The notes under the pieces: generated by a model
What the model saw: only the letters and a program-made list of their open reading frames with translations
Told to the model about the DNA's origin: nothing
Database searches by the model: none
Source of the DNA: Ursus arctos
Taxonomy: Eukaryota; Chordata; Mammalia; Carnivora; Ursidae
Direction of reading: 5' to 3'
NCBI RefSeq assembly: GCF_023065955.2
Contig: NW_026622786.1
Span: 45,494,938-45,558,937, forward strand
DNA length: 64,000 bases
Part shown: one piece after another, positions 1 to 12,032 of the stretch
How the letters are laid out: each line of letters opens with the position of its first letter
How positions within the stretch are numbered: position 1 is the stretch's first letter
Program-made: the position numbers and the translations under genes

Positions 1-414
1 AGATTTTCTTTTTATTCTTGTTTTTGTACTTCATGTCTTTCTAGGAATTTATCCATTTCATCTAAGTTACCAAACTTGTTGCCATACAGTTGTTATTGGT
101 AATATCCCACTTTTATTTCTGATTATAGAAATTTGAGTCCTTTCTCTCCCTCCCTTTTTTCTTTTTTACTCTAACTAAAAGTTCTCAATGTTGTTGATTT
201 TTTAAAGACCTAACATTTGGATTTGCTTATCTTCTCTATTTTTAAACTAATTTCTTTTCCATTATTTTCTGCCATAATTTTACCACATCCTTCTGCTTGC
301 TGTAAGGTTTAGAGTGCTCTTTTTTTCTCTTACTGTTTTATGATGCAAGTCTAGGTTATTGATTTGATATATTTCTTCTTTCTTAATATAAGCATACAGG
401 TATTTCCCCCCCCC

Positions 415-609
415 TTTTTTTTAAAGATTTTATTTATTTATTTGACAGAGAGAGACAGCCAGCGAGAGCGGGAACACAAGCAGGGGGAGTGGGAGAGGAA
501 GAAGCAGGCTCATAGCGGGAGAGCCTGATGTGGGGCTCGATCCCATAATGCCAGGATCACGCCCTGAGCCAAAGGCAGACGCTTAACTGCTGTGCCACCC
601 AGGCGCCCC
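415..609 (-). mobile_element. Can-SINE, young bear-type subfamily
   Basis: The T-rich side is at the left (TTTTTTTTAAAGATTTTATT) and the tRNA-derived head is at the right, ending CACCCAGGCGCCCC, so the element lies on the minus strand. The flanks share an imperfect duplication, GGTATTT followed by Cs at about 399-410 and GGTATTTTCCC at 610-620. Nested in the old LINE-1. Confidence 0.93.
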
Positions 610-2021
610 GGTATTTTCCCTTCTATGCATGATTTTTGTTGCATCTCATAATTTTTGATATGTTTTGTCTTTGTTTTCATTCTTTTCAAAGTATTTTATA
701 ATTACTCTTGAGATTTCTTCTCTGATCCATTAGTTATTTAAAAGGGTGTTGGTTCATTTCCATGTATTCGTGAATTTCCAAAATTGCTTTCTGTTGCTTG
801 TTTCTAATTTCATTGCATTGTAGTCAGAGATTATATTTTGTATGATTTTAATCCTTTAAAATGTGTCGAGGGTCTTTTATGGCCAGCAAAAAGTTTCTAC
901 TGGAGAATATTCTATATGCTCTTGAAAATAATTTGTATTCTTTTGGTTTTGGTTGAAATGTTGGTCAGGTCTAGATGCTTTATAATGTTTGAGTCTTTTA
1001 TTTCTTTTTCTTTTTTAACCTACCTAGTTATTTTCTCCTTTACTGGAATTGGCTATGGTAGTCTCCAGTTATTACTATTAAGAATTATCTATTTTCTTTT
1101 CAATTCTGTCAGTTTTTCTTCACGTCTTTTGAGACTCTGCTGTTAGGTATATGTATGTGTATATATATAGATAGAGATATAGATATGCACATATTTATAA
1201 TTATAATATCTTCCTTATTTATCATCACTTTATCCTTTTAATAGGTTCCTCTTTATCTCTAGTAACATTTTATTTATTTATTTTTAGTGTAAGAATGCTT
1301 GTAGTTTCATGTTAGGCCAGTTACATTATCGAGGCACATTTTAAATTGATTTCATCTTAGTTTATCCACACAGGCTTCCTTACGGTTGCTATTTGCATGA
1401 TATATCCTTTTCTATCTCCTTACTTTCAGTGGATGGCATATAGGTGGATCTTGTTTTTAATCCAATCTGACAGTTTCTGTCTTTTGACTGGATTTTTTAA
1501 CCCACTCAAATTTAATACTACTATTGATATAGTTGAATTTATGTCTGCCCTTTTATTTTTGCTTTCAATAAATCTCATGTGTACTTTATTTCTCCATTCT
1601 TCTTTTATTCCTCTATACTTCCATTGTATTGAGTATTTTCTAGTGCATAACATTTTAATTTCTTTGATGTGTTTTTTTCTGTGCTTTTTTTAGTTATTAG
1701 TGACTGTTCTAGGTCTTACCATATGCAGTTTCCTTACCAGAACATACTTTTGATTTATTCTCAGTCTGGTGAGACAGAAAATACTTCTATGTAGCTCTAT
1801 TTCTTCTTCCCCATTTTTGTGTTATTATCATTGTACATTTCAATCTATACATGTGGCAAAACCAACGATCTGTTGTTATAATTATTACTTTATATACTTC
1901 TACACGTTTTTAAAAGTTGAGAGAAAAAGGAGAACAAATATGTATTTATAGAGTTTGCTCTTAATCTTTTAATTTGCTGTTTCTGGCTCTCTTTTGCTCT
2001 TTTGGATTCAGTTTATTATCT

Positions 2022-2220
2022 TTTTCTTTTTTAAGATTTTATTTATTTATTTGACAGAGAGAGAGACAGCGAGCGAGAGAGGGAACACAAGCAGGGGGAG
2101 TGGGAGAGGAAGAAGCAGGCTCCCAGCGGAGGAGCCTGATGTGAGACTCGGTCCCAGAATGCTGAGATCACGCCCTGAGCCGAAGGCAGACACTTAACGA
2201 CTGCGCCACCCAGGCGCCCC
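2022..2220 (-). mobile_element. Can-SINE, young bear-type subfamily
   Basis: Full-length SINE with a perfect 19-bp target-site duplication, tggattcagtttattatct, at 2003-2021 and 2221-2239. This fixes both ends to the base. Nested in the old LINE-1. Confidence 0.96.
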
Positions 2221-2894
2221 TGGATTCAGTTTATTATCTGATGTCTTGTTCATACTTCGCTACAGCTGTGATCTTTTCCATCTCCTTTGTATTATTATCA
2301 CATATATTTGTATATGCTGTAATCCCAACAATATAATTATATTCATATTGTTTTATAAAATTCCTTTTTAAGTTACTTAAAGAGGTGAAGAGATACGTAC
2401 TTATATTGGATTTAATAATTCCATAATTATTATCTTTACCTATGTCTGTGTGTGTATATTCTAGTTACTATCCGGTTTTCTTGCTTTCAGCCTTAAAAAC
2501 TTCCTTTAGTACTAAGACATATCTGCTAGAAATGAATTCTCTCAGTTTTTATTTATTTCAGAAAGTCTATATTGCCTTCATTCTGAATCGTACTTTTGCT
2601 GAATATGAGGTTTTATTTTATTTTTCCCCCAGCGCTTTGAATACGCCATCCCACTGCATTCTGGCCTCCAATGTTTCTGATGAAAAATTAGTTATTAGTC
2701 TTGCTAGAGTTCCCTTGTAATGACAAGTCCTCTTTCTGTTGCTTCTTGGAACATTTTCTCCTAGGTTTTGGTTTTCTATAGTTTTAATATGATGTATCTG
2801 GTTGTGAATCACTTTGTATTTGCTCTCTTTGGAATTCATTTAGCTTCTTAGATGTAGAGATTAAAGATTTTCTTCAAATTTGGGAAGGTTTCAC

Positions 2895-2932
<38 letters not shown>
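2895..2932 (+). repeat. (CTTT)n microsatellite
   Basis: About nine tandem CTTT units. It lies at the tail end of the adjoining SINE and most likely grew from its poly(A). Confidence 0.95.
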
Positions 2933-2934
<2 letters not shown>

Positions 2935-3112
2935 TTTTTTTTTTTAAGATTTTATTTATTTGACAGAGAAAGTGAGAGAGCACAAGCAGGGGGAGCTGTA
3001 GAGGGAGAGGGAGAAGTAGGCTCCCTGCGAGGCGGGGCTCAATTCCAGGACCCTGGGATCATGACCTGAGCTGAAGACAGATGCTTAACCATCTGAGCCA
3101 CCCAGCCACCCC
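2896..3112 (-). mobile_element. Can-SINE with expanded tail
   Basis: Minus-strand SINE of an older type with a GCACAAGCAGGGGGAG body and a diverged head (GCCACCCAGCCACCCC on the plus strand). Its A-rich tail has become an AAAG microsatellite, read as CTTT repeats at 2895-2932. The short flanking repeat TCACTC at 2891-2896 and 3113-3118 is the likely target-site duplication. Confidence 0.9.
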
Positions 3113-4798
3113 TCACTCATTATTTCTTTGAATATTTTTACTCTTTTCTTTCCTTCAGGAACTCACATTATGCATATGTTGGTATACTTAGCAGTGTCTC
3201 ACATTTCTCTATAGGTTTGTTCACTTTTTTTCATTTATTTTCTTCTACAGGTTGCAAAATCTCTACTGAGATTTTGCTTTATCTTTGAATTTGCTCATTT
3301 TTTTTCTTCTGTCAGCTTAAATTTGCTGTTGAAGCCCTCTAGTGAAATTTTTATTGCTGTTATTATACTTTTCAACTTCAAAATTCCACTGGGTTCTTTT
3401 TACAATTTTATACTTTAATTTTTACTAATTAATTTTATAATATCTATTTATTGATCATTCTGTTTTTGGTGAGACATTGTTGTGATGTTTTCTCTTCCTT
3501 TATTAAGCATGGTTTCCTTTAGTTATTTGAATACATTTTTAATGCTTGATATGATGTCTTTATGTCAAGATGTGGGCCTTTTCACAGGCAATTTCTGTTT
3601 TTTCCCCCTTGAATATGGGTCACCAGTTCTTATTTCTTTACATGGTTCATAATTTTTAATTGAATACCTGATAATAAATTGTATGAATTCTGTTCTCCAC
3701 TCGCGAGCTTGCTGATATTGTTTGCTCATTTGTTTTGAGACTTTCCTTGACCATTTTCATGAAGTCTTTTTCCCCACAGTGTGGAGCCTCGGCCATTACT
3801 GTCAGTGGGGGTAGTCTTGCCTGTGCAGAGCCACAGTCATGTGATGGTTCTGTAGCAGGGTGCTTTTTGACCATTTCTTGCCCTGATCACTCTATTAATT
3901 CAGCTGCTTCTATTGGTATCATACTTGGTTCTTAGGCTCTACTAATTGTTACCTGATTGAGTATTTTTTCAACAAAACCCTGAGGCATAAATTGCTCCAC
4001 AGTCTGATCCCATTAAATTCAGACTCCTTTACAGATTTAATTTTAAGGCCAGTCTCTGAGATGGATTACTACTCTAAGAGGACTCTTCTTAGCTGTCTCT
4101 TTTTCTGGTTCTTTTGGTAAACTAGTAGGCCTATGATTTAACAAGAGTTACTAGCTTCCTTTTAATTGCTCACCACCCAAATCTTCATTGTTTTGAAAGC
4201 ACTCTTGGGCTTTAACTTTCTCACACTCTGTTCTTATGCCCTACTTCTCTTCCCATGGGCAGTCTCTGAGCCACTATTCCATACTTGGGTGTGGGACAGT
4301 ATCCTACTTTTCCCAAAGTGACATTATTCCTTTATGATCAGCACACTGGAAAGAGGTGGTAGCTTGCTGGCATTGAACCTCTAGTCTACTAGAGGGTGAT
4401 TGGGGCCTCTGTCTTCTTTGTCGCACATGAAGTACAACCTCTGCCTGGTGATTAGTAACTGGGAGAAATTGGAGCCCCCAAACCCTTGGCTGCACTTGTC
4501 TGGAATTTAGCCTCAGTAACATGGGACTTGGGATTATGAGAAATGCTAACGACTTGCCCATCCACTGTGAGCTTGGCAGAGAGGCGGGACCATCTTCTTG
4601 GTTACACCTGCCAAGATTGGAGCTTTCATCCTGCCGACTGGTGCCAGGGAAGAAGGGAGCAGGTAAAGGCTTAAGTGTAATAGATTCTTACTGTTCTTAC
4701 TCAGATTTAGTGTATTTTCTTGATTATGTTTCTTATTTTTCTCTGTGCCCTTGGGATAACTTTTGGAGAACTTAATTTTTTTTACATATCATTTTCAT

Positions 4799-4919
4799 CA
4801 ATTATGATTGTTTCTCTAGAGAGCTGGTTCGTGGAAAACCCCCTACAACCAATCTGGTCACAATTACGATTGTTTCTCTAGAGAGCTGGTCCATGGAAAA
4901 TGTCATACAACCAATCTGG
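4799..4919 (+). repeat. Decayed 62-bp tandem duplication
   Basis: CAATTATGATTGTTTCTCTA at 4799 is repeated as CAATTACGATTGTTTCTCTA at 4861, and both copies run on through an AGAGCTGGT core to ACAACCAATCTGG. The period is 62 bp and a few substitutions separate the copies. It starts just past the apparent end of the old LINE-1. Confidence 0.9.
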
Positions 4920-4924
4920 AAGTG

Positions 4925-6880
4925 ACCAATAACAATTATTTAAAATTCCCCCCAAAATTTATGCTTAACCAGACAGCAGTAAAAAAAAATCAGAAAGTTC
5001 TGTCTTTAGTACATGTGCTTCTGTAATTTTAGTATATGCCAGATTGCTTATCTATACTGGCTGTATCAGTGACCATGCTAGGATGGTTTGTCTTTAGTCA
5101 ACACTGGATGACAAATTTACCCTATTACTAAAAGATACAAGTAAAGATCATTTAATCACTAAATTGTCAAAAAGATTATAAGACTGATAGATCTTAGGAC
5201 ATATCCAAATTTTCCTTTCGAATAAGGGCATTTATTCATTCTACGATCTAAGTTGAGTGTTTGTGGGTGAGGAAGAGTTATTCAGAGAAAGCTTGGGGTT
5301 TTGGGGGGGATGGTGGGGAAGAACAAAAGATCATGACTCTCCAGAGAGAAAGCAGGGGGAGTAACAGTGTCTAAGAGAGCATATGGACTTAAGGAATTGT
5401 AAGAAACTTCCTGTGGCTGGATCATAAGCTGACAGGCCAAATATAACAAAATATTTGACTATAGATTTAGGACTGGATAGAGCAGGAGAGGAATTTATGT
5501 CAGGCTCAGCAGTTTCAATTAAGCAGAAAAGTGGTATTGTACCTCAGTTATGAGAAGTTAGATTGCAGTACATTTTTAAAAAACCTCCTTTGGGTCACCC
5601 TTCCATTTTATTTGAATTGAGCTCTTCTTCAAGAAACATTCTTGGTCAGGACTTGTATAGAGTGGAATATAGCATTTCTAAGAGTGTTAAGAAGTATCTA
5701 CAGCAGAGCTGTAGGGCATGAATGGATCCCAGGGTATCCTTTATTCCCCTGGCATCATAAAAACAGGTGAATTATTGCTAAAGCATGGAGAGCCTGGCAT
5801 CTAAATCATAGATGAAACTGCATAACTGGAACCTATCAAAGAAATGACATTGTCAAAACAGCTACAGCTCTATTATGGTGTCTACTTTAGCCAGGTCACA
5901 CACAAAATTGGATTAGTAACAGCTCTATGCTAGCTGGGTTAAAACTGGATAGAACCAAAACAGATTTGTAAGGCTTCGGGTCTTTTGAGTATGACAGAAA
6001 ACCACCCTGGGGGCAAGATGATATCCATAGTTTATATTCCACAGGGCTGTTCATCGTCAGACTAAAGGGGATTCAGAAAACTGTTCATTCATGTTTAATT
6101 TGGGGAATTGTTCCCTCGGCCCTTAACTCTCACAGTTGCATTTACATAATTATAATTACAACCTAGTTATTTCTGATAATTTTAAGCAAGTGAAAGATGT
6201 TTTTCCCCAGTGCCCATGTCAAGTGCAGAATTGGGGCTCAGTAGATAGAGCTTGCCTTGTTTGGAACTGAGGGATGTAAGTGAGTCACAGTGCTTCTCGT
6301 GGTCCTTCTTTTAAATAGAGCCTGGCACAGGTTCTGTCGCATAAAAAGACCCAGCAATGATTATTTTTAAATCATACTGAAGCTCTTTGACTTTTGGTTC
6401 CCATTCTGTAGCTGACATGTTCCTCAAAAGAGTAAACTTCTAATGAAAAAGAACATCCTAGTCATTTTTTTCTGTCCCTCATCTGAGAATTGGTAGTTCA
6501 GCCCTAGAAACTAGGGTGACATTCTTAATCTCACACTGCCCAAGATAAATTTCTTAATAAATAGGAAACAATTGTGAAACCTAAAAAGTCTGACATTCCC
6601 TTCTAGAGTATGAAATAGTATGGATATATCCAGATTTTAGAAGATTAGATAAAATGGTGCCTCTGTATAGAAAAAAAAGCAATTTCTATAGTTCTTTTAG
6701 ACTTCTAAAGATTTTAAAGCTTTTAAAATGTATCTTTTATTATAAAATAATTTTAGAGTGTTTAGAAAGTTAATTAAGAACAAAAATTAAACTTATATAT
6801 AGTCTTACTTTTCAATCTCTGTTAACTTGAGATACTTAACAATCTTTATTCTATATTATTTTTAAATGAGATCATATCTT
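4925..6880. other. No gene seen; mostly unassigned sequence
   Basis: Nearly 2 kb with no credible coding frame. The part around 5380-5480 faintly recalls L2/CR1 internal sequence, too weakly to call. The rest matches nothing I recognise. Confidence 0.5.
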
Positions 6881-6883
6881 TTT

Positions 6884-7054
6884 TCCTCTTAACATTATTT
6901 ATGTATTTTCACATTATTAAAGAATCTAAAAATGATTTTTTATAGTTTCAAGTTTTCATTTAAATTCCAGTTAACATACAGTGTAATATTAGTTTCAGGT
7001 GTAGAAATTAGTGATTCATCACTTATATACAACACCCAGTGCTCTTCACAACAA
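6884..7054 (+). repeat. Inverted repeat, left arm (source copy)
   Basis: This arm covers about 58 bp of left flank plus the LINE-1 3' end. Its reverse complement recurs at 7621-7790 with about seven substitutions and two small indels by eye. Confidence 0.93.
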
Positions 7055-7325
7055 GTGCTCTCCTTAATCCCCATCACCCATTTCACCCATCCCCCTGACC
7101 ACCTTCCCTCCAGCAAGCCTCAGTTTGTTCTCTATCGTTAAGAGTCTGTTTTATGATTTGCCTTTGTTTTTTTTTCCTGTGTTCATCTGTTTTTTTCTTA
7201 AATTCCACATATGGTGACATCATATAGTATTTGTCTTTCTCTGACTTATTTCACTTAGCATAATGCACTCTAGTTCTGTCCATATCCTTGCAAATGGCAA
7301 GATTTCATTCTTTTTTTAGGCTAAT

Positions 7326-7360
7326 ATTATATATATATATATAATCACTATATATATATA

Positions 7361-7397
<37 letters not shown>

Positions 7398-7410
7398 TAT
7401 ATATACACAT
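7326..7410 (+). repeat. (TA)n-rich microsatellite
   Basis: Runs of TA interrupted by AATCACTATA. It lies within the 3'UTR of the LINE-1, between the inverted-repeat arms. Confidence 0.95.
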
Positions 7411-7620
7411 CTTCATCCATTCACTAGTCATTGGACATTTGGGCTCTTTCCATAATTTGCTATTGTTGATAATGCTGCTATAAATATCAGGGTTCATGTA
7501 TCCATTTGAATCTGTATTTTTGTGTCCTTTGGGTAAATACTTAGCAGTGTAATTGCTGGGTCATAGGATAGTTCTATTTTTAACTTTTTAAGGAACCACC
7601 ATACTGTTTCTCAAGAGTGG

Positions 7621-7790
7621 CACTTGTGATGAGCACTGGGTGTTGTACATAAGTGATGAATCACTAAATTCTACACCTGAAACTAATATTACACTGCATG
7701 TTAACTGGAACTTAAATGAAAACTTGAAACTATAAAAAATATTTTTAGATTCTTTAATAATGTGAAAATGCATAAATAATGTCAAGAGGA
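7621..7790 (-). repeat. Inverted repeat, right arm (copy inside the LINE-1)
   Basis: Inverted copy of 6884-7054. It interrupts ORF2 between ACTGTTTCTCAAGAGTGG on the left and AACAGTGTAAGAGGGTT on the right, which are neighbours in other LINE-1 copies of this window. Confidence 0.93.
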
Positions 7791-8612
7791 TTTCCACTCT
7801 GGGAAACAGTTGCGTTTCCACGAACAGTGTAAGAGGGTTCCCCTTTCTCTGCATCTTCCCTAATGTCTGTTGTTTCCTATGTTTAATTTTAGCCATTCTG
7901 ACAGGTGTGAGGTGATATCTCATTGTAGTTTTGGTTTGTCTTTGCCTGATGATGAGTGATGTTGAGCATCTTTTCATGTGTCTCTTAGCCATCTGTCTGT
8001 TCATGTCTTCTGCCCATTTCTTACTGGATTATTTGTTTTTAGGGTGTTGAGTTTTATAAGTTCTTTATAGATTTTGGATACTAACCTTTTATCAGATACG
8101 TCATTTACAAATATCTTCTCCCATTCTAAAGTTTGCCTCTTAGTTCTATTGTTTGCCTTGCTGTGCAGAAGTTTTTATTGGTATGAAGTACCAATAGTTT
8201 ATTTTTTCTTTTGTTTCCCTTGCCTCAGGAGTTGTATCTAGTAAGAAGGTGCTACGGCCAGTGTCAAAGAGGTTACTACTTGTTTTCTTCTCCAGGATTT
8301 TGGTGGTTTCCTATTTCACATTTAGGTCTTTCATCCATTTTGATTTTAGTTTTGTGTATGGTGTAAGAAAGTGGTCCACTTTCATTCTTTTACATGCTGC
8401 TGTCCAATTTTCCCAACACCATTTGTTGAAGAGACTGTCTTTTTTCCATTGGATATTCTTTCCTGCTTTGTCAAAGATTAGTTGACCATAGAGTTGTGGG
8501 TCCATTTCTGGATTTTCTATTCTGTTCCATTGATCTGTGTGTCTGTTTTTGTGCCAGGACCATACTGTCTTGATCACTACAGCTTTATAATATAATCTTA
8601 AAGATATTTTAT

Positions 8613-11270
8613 TTGTTCTCAGTTTGTTAGACATTTAGATTGTTTCTGTTTATACTGCATAGTAGTGTAAAAATCTTTATGTATCCATATTTATTTGCCT
8701 TTTTATTATAACTTCCTATGACATTGTTAGAAACAATTATGCAATCACAAGATCTGAAGTAAACTAAGGATGTCATGTACCCAGTGCCCATTTTACCTTT
8801 TATGAATTTATCATGATCTCTTTTTTCCTACTGAGCCTGGTCAAGACCTCAAAATACTCAATTTTTCCAATATATTTATGTACTTGTGTTCAAGACAAGT
8901 CCTACAGTTTGAAACCTTTTTTTGTCCCAAAACTCTGTTTTAGCCAATTCGATTTCACTTGTCAAATCCTTACCTACTGCAATTACTAGATAGTATAATT
9001 TATTACTATGATTTTTTGTACTACATTTTTATTCAGTCTTTCCTCTTCAAGATTTTGTCCATTCCATGAACAAACTTTACTTCCAGACTAGTTTTCTACA
9101 TCGATCCCATGTTCATGAACGTTCAATATACCTCTTTACTAGAATTAAATACCAGCTCTTAATTGCAATATTTGAGGCATTGGTAAAGAAAGTGGTTTTT
9201 GTTTTTATTATTATTATAATGTTTTTAGGATGTTAAACAGAGATTAGTACAGGTGAAGAATAGTGAAGTGTTTTTGGCATTTGTGGCTTTGCTTCCTTTC
9301 CATACCACAGAATAAACAATACCTTCCATTAAGGAAAAAAAATAGATGTTTTTGGCTAGCTGATGAAATGGGTAATCTAATAGCAAAAATCCAATGACAT
9401 GTCAGAGGTTTGGATTTCATAACATGTTAAAGACTGTGTTTATTCTCAGTGGTCTGCATTCAAGTGCTGTGGTTTTGATGTTTAATTTTCTGCACAGTAT
9501 TGGCTAGAGTCCCAACTTCATCAGTGTTGGTATTTAGTGCTTTAATCATCTAAATTTAATAGCAACTTTTAAAGGAAATCTCTGGTTAGTTACCTATTTT
9601 CTTTCACTAGCTTTCACATTTGATGGTATTAGACATATTTACTATCTATGTTTTTATGCAGAGAAGAGCTACAATAAAAACCAGACTTTTAATGGTAGTG
9701 CTTCCAATATAAATTGGAAAGTGGTAGTATAATTAGGTTTAGTAAAGGGTCATAGGAGTAGAGACACTTCTGTAGTAATCAAAGGTGCAGTGTCAGGAAA
9801 TTAAGTGAATCTGTGTTTCTATAGAAAAAATGGAAGAGGATCCCTTGAGTTTATGGTACGTTATTATAAAAGTCTTGAAGGCAGATTTCCCTTACGTTAG
9901 ACCTTTATCTGCACATCAAAATGTAGTCGTTGTCATTTGCAATTCTTTGTGGGCTTCAAACTGTACTGCAAAGACCAGTACGTTCTTTTAATGTCATCAT
10001 TATTAGTTCATGTACTCTTGGATTCGTCTGTGTGAAGTTCTCAGTAGTCTTAGCTGTTCCGTTAGTCAATAACATACTCTAATGTTCACATGTTTGCTGT
10101 ATATATGCAGGATAATTAGATCAGCTTTCTGAGGTTATTTTTAGTCTTTTCAAAGGAGTTGAGAATGCAATAAATTTGTTCCATGCTGTTATTTATGGGG
10201 AAAGTGACTTGTATTTGATGATGGTTTACTCTGATGGCATTTGGAGAAAATTGGCAAAGTTTTGACTTTATTAAAATTATTTTTAAATTTTTTTTTAATC
10301 AATGGGCTTCTGTTTTCTGACACTTTGCTTTTAAAAAGCACCATGCCTGCTGCTATACATAATAAATTCATCACACTATGATGCAGAGCCAAGTCAACTT
10401 GGGAAAAAAATAGCCTGGGCTCTGTGTCTGGGCTATGCATTCTGGAAGTTATGGACTTCTGAATCTTAAACCTGAAGACTCATTATAGGCATGGTAAGAG
10501 CCATATGGCCTAACAAGCCTAAGGAAAATGGACAGTGAAGTACATCTGGCTCTTTTGGCATCTACAACCATGTTCTGGTTTGAGTCACCATGGAAATGCC
10601 AACAGATCCTCTGGAGTGAGGGAGTGATTTGGTGTTTCAAGCTAGGTTAATAGGCTGTCATTTTAGTTTTGGATGATGTTTACTATCACAAAGTGATATT
10701 GTTTCCATTAAATTCAACATAAAATAGTGGGTGCCAGAAACTGTATGTAGGTGCTGCGGAATCCAATTGTTGCCCTGTAGAAGCTTGTAGTATAGTGGGC
10801 AAAATAGTCATATAAATAAGCACAATATCACATGGTAAATGCTATGTATGAGATAAAGATGTGACCTGGAAGAAGTGTGTGTCTGAAAATCAGAGTAGCA
10901 CCTAGATTGGACTCTGTGCTACTTCTGTGCAGGGAGGGAGGCCTGGGGTTCTGAGCTGCTAACCGGAACATTGGCCCCTCTGTGGGTTTGCGCATCATGG
11001 GCATCCAGCATCTCTTACTAGAGAAAGTTTATCAGAGTATCTTATAGTGCCTAATCAGAGATTGTCCTACCTTTCCCCACTCAGCCAAAATAAAATGTGC
11101 CTTTTTAAAGATGTTCCAAGAATATACTTGATTTTGCTTGGCATCTTAGTGGTTAACTAATTGATATCGAGGATGGATCCCTATGATTGGTACAACAGAA
11201 AAAATGTGTCTTATGTGCAAGATACATCATGTATTATGTTGCATTTTGTGTGTGGTCTTTGGTTTGTCTG
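8613..11270. other. No gene seen; largely repeat-poor
   Basis: About 2.65 kb without a credible exon. Two short minus-strand frames at 10189-10640 show no family resemblance. The part around 10740-10880 may be L2/CR1-derived, at low confidence. Confidence 0.5.
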
Positions 11271-11274
11271 TCAG

Positions 11275-11670
11275 ACTCTCATCGAAACTTCAAATGACAC
11301 CTGCTCAGATGTCACCTTTTGGTGAAGCTTTCCCTGCCTTGTTTTAAATAAGAGATAAACATATCCAACTCTGTTTCTACTATCTTGACACATATCACAT
11401 TATATTCAGGCTTTATATCTTATTAGCTGTGTGGTTATGGACAAGTAATTTAATTTCCCTTTCCTCAATTTCCTTATTTGTAAAATAGACATAATGAAAC
11501 CTGACTCGTAACTCTGCTCTGAGGGTTAATTGAACTTTGCATGTAGAGTCTCTGGCATAGTATCTTCACATGGTGATTTATGATCATTATTGTGTTTGGC
11601 TCTTCTACAAGGCTTTGCACTTCTTGATGTCAGGAATGGCACCTTGCCTACATGGTATCTCTGTAAATCT
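11275..11670 (+). repeat. L2 3'-end fragment with nested MIR
   Basis: 11283-11410 resembles the L2 3' region (CTCAGATGTCACCTTTTGGT, then a CTTTCCCTGCC-type stretch). 11415-11600 resembles a sense MIR (TAGCTGTGTGGTTATGGACA, then CCTTATTTGTAAAATAGACA). 11605-11670 again looks like L2. The MIR therefore appears to have landed in an older L2. Confidence 0.7.
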
Positions 11671-11780
11671 TGGCTTAACTTAATTACGTTGTAGGTCTTA
11701 TAGATCCCAGTATCTTTTAGGTAAAAATGGTGGTAAATGTTTTATTGCTTTAAGGTAATCCGTCAGAGAAAGAATCTCCT

Positions 11781-11978
11781 TTTTTTAAAAGATTTTATTT
11801 ATTTATTTGTCAGAGAGGAAGAGAGAGAGACACAGCACAAGCAGAGGCAGGGGGAGGAAGAGGGAGAAGCAGGCTCCCGCTGTGCAAGGAACCCAATGTG
11901 GAGCTCCATTCCAGGACCCTGGGATCATGACCTGAGCTGAAGGCAGATGCTCAACCAACTGAGCCACCCAGGCATCCC
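11781..11978 (-). mobile_element. Can-SINE sharing its target with the next LINE-1
   Basis: Minus-strand SINE, T-rich at left, head ending GCCACCCAGGCATCCC. Its target-site duplication is AAGAATCTCCTTTT-like, at 11770-11783 and 11979-11991. The same motif recurs at 14764-14777 at the far end of the adjoining LINE-1. Confidence 0.93.
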
Positions 11979-12007
11979 AAGAATCTCTTTTTTTTTTTTT
12001 TTTTTTT

Positions 12008-12032
12008 AAGATTTCCACTCCTGTATGAATAC
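12008..12032 (-). other. Probable 25-bp 3' transduction tag
   Basis: In the sense of the LINE-1, the A-rich 3' end is followed by 25 bp of non-repetitive sequence and then a second poly(A) of about 20 (read as T at 11988-12007), then the target duplication. That order is the mark of transcription past a weak poly(A) site in the source element. Confidence 0.65.

Larger units (their letters stand above)
1..4790 (-). mobile_element. Old LINE-1 fragment (ORF2 5' part, ORF1, 5'UTR)
   Basis: The plus strand reads as the reverse complement of an old mammalian LINE-1. Positions 1-1510 match the 5' part of ORF2; the frame on the minus strand near 1426-1510 contains LNLSGLKNPVKRQKLSDWIK, which resembles the start of the LINE-1 endonuclease. 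The minus frame at about 2618-2839 contains SSETLEARMQWDGVFKALGE, resembling the end of ORF1p. From about 3250 to 4790 the sequence resembles an old LINE-1 5'UTR, less certainly. All frames are broken by many stops. The element begins before the window and is interrupted by SINEs at 415-609, 2022-2220 and 2896-3112. A subfamily of the L1M age class is likely, but I cannot name it. Confidence 0.75.
6943..8592 (-). mobile_element. 5'-truncated carnivore LINE-1 with internal rearrangement
   Basis: Reverse-complement LINE-1 from the 3'UTR (left) into ORF2 (right). The minus frame at 8311-8634 contains the recognisable ORF2 stretch [10 protein letters not shown], and the frame at 7588-8004 contains [16 protein letters not shown]-rich direct repeats near 6923-6942 and 8593-8612 are a plausible target-site duplication. 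A segment at 7621-7790 is foreign to the element order: it is an inverted copy of 6884-7054. About 30 bp of ORF2 seem to be missing at that place. Confidence 0.88.

Noticed and set aside
838..1693. Plus-strand frames of about 100 codons with many hydrophobic residues, looking like membrane proteins
   Set aside because: They are reverse-strand translations of AT-rich LINE-1 ORF2; T-rich DNA gives Phe/Leu/Ile-rich frames by composition.
4799..4919. Direct repeats considered as a CRISPR-like array or transposon ends
   Set aside because: Only two abutting copies without spacers, in a mammalian genome. A plain tandem duplication.
6943..8592. Explaining the internal inverted segment by twin priming
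   Set aside because: The inverted copy includes host flank from outside the LINE-1, which twin priming at insertion could not supply.
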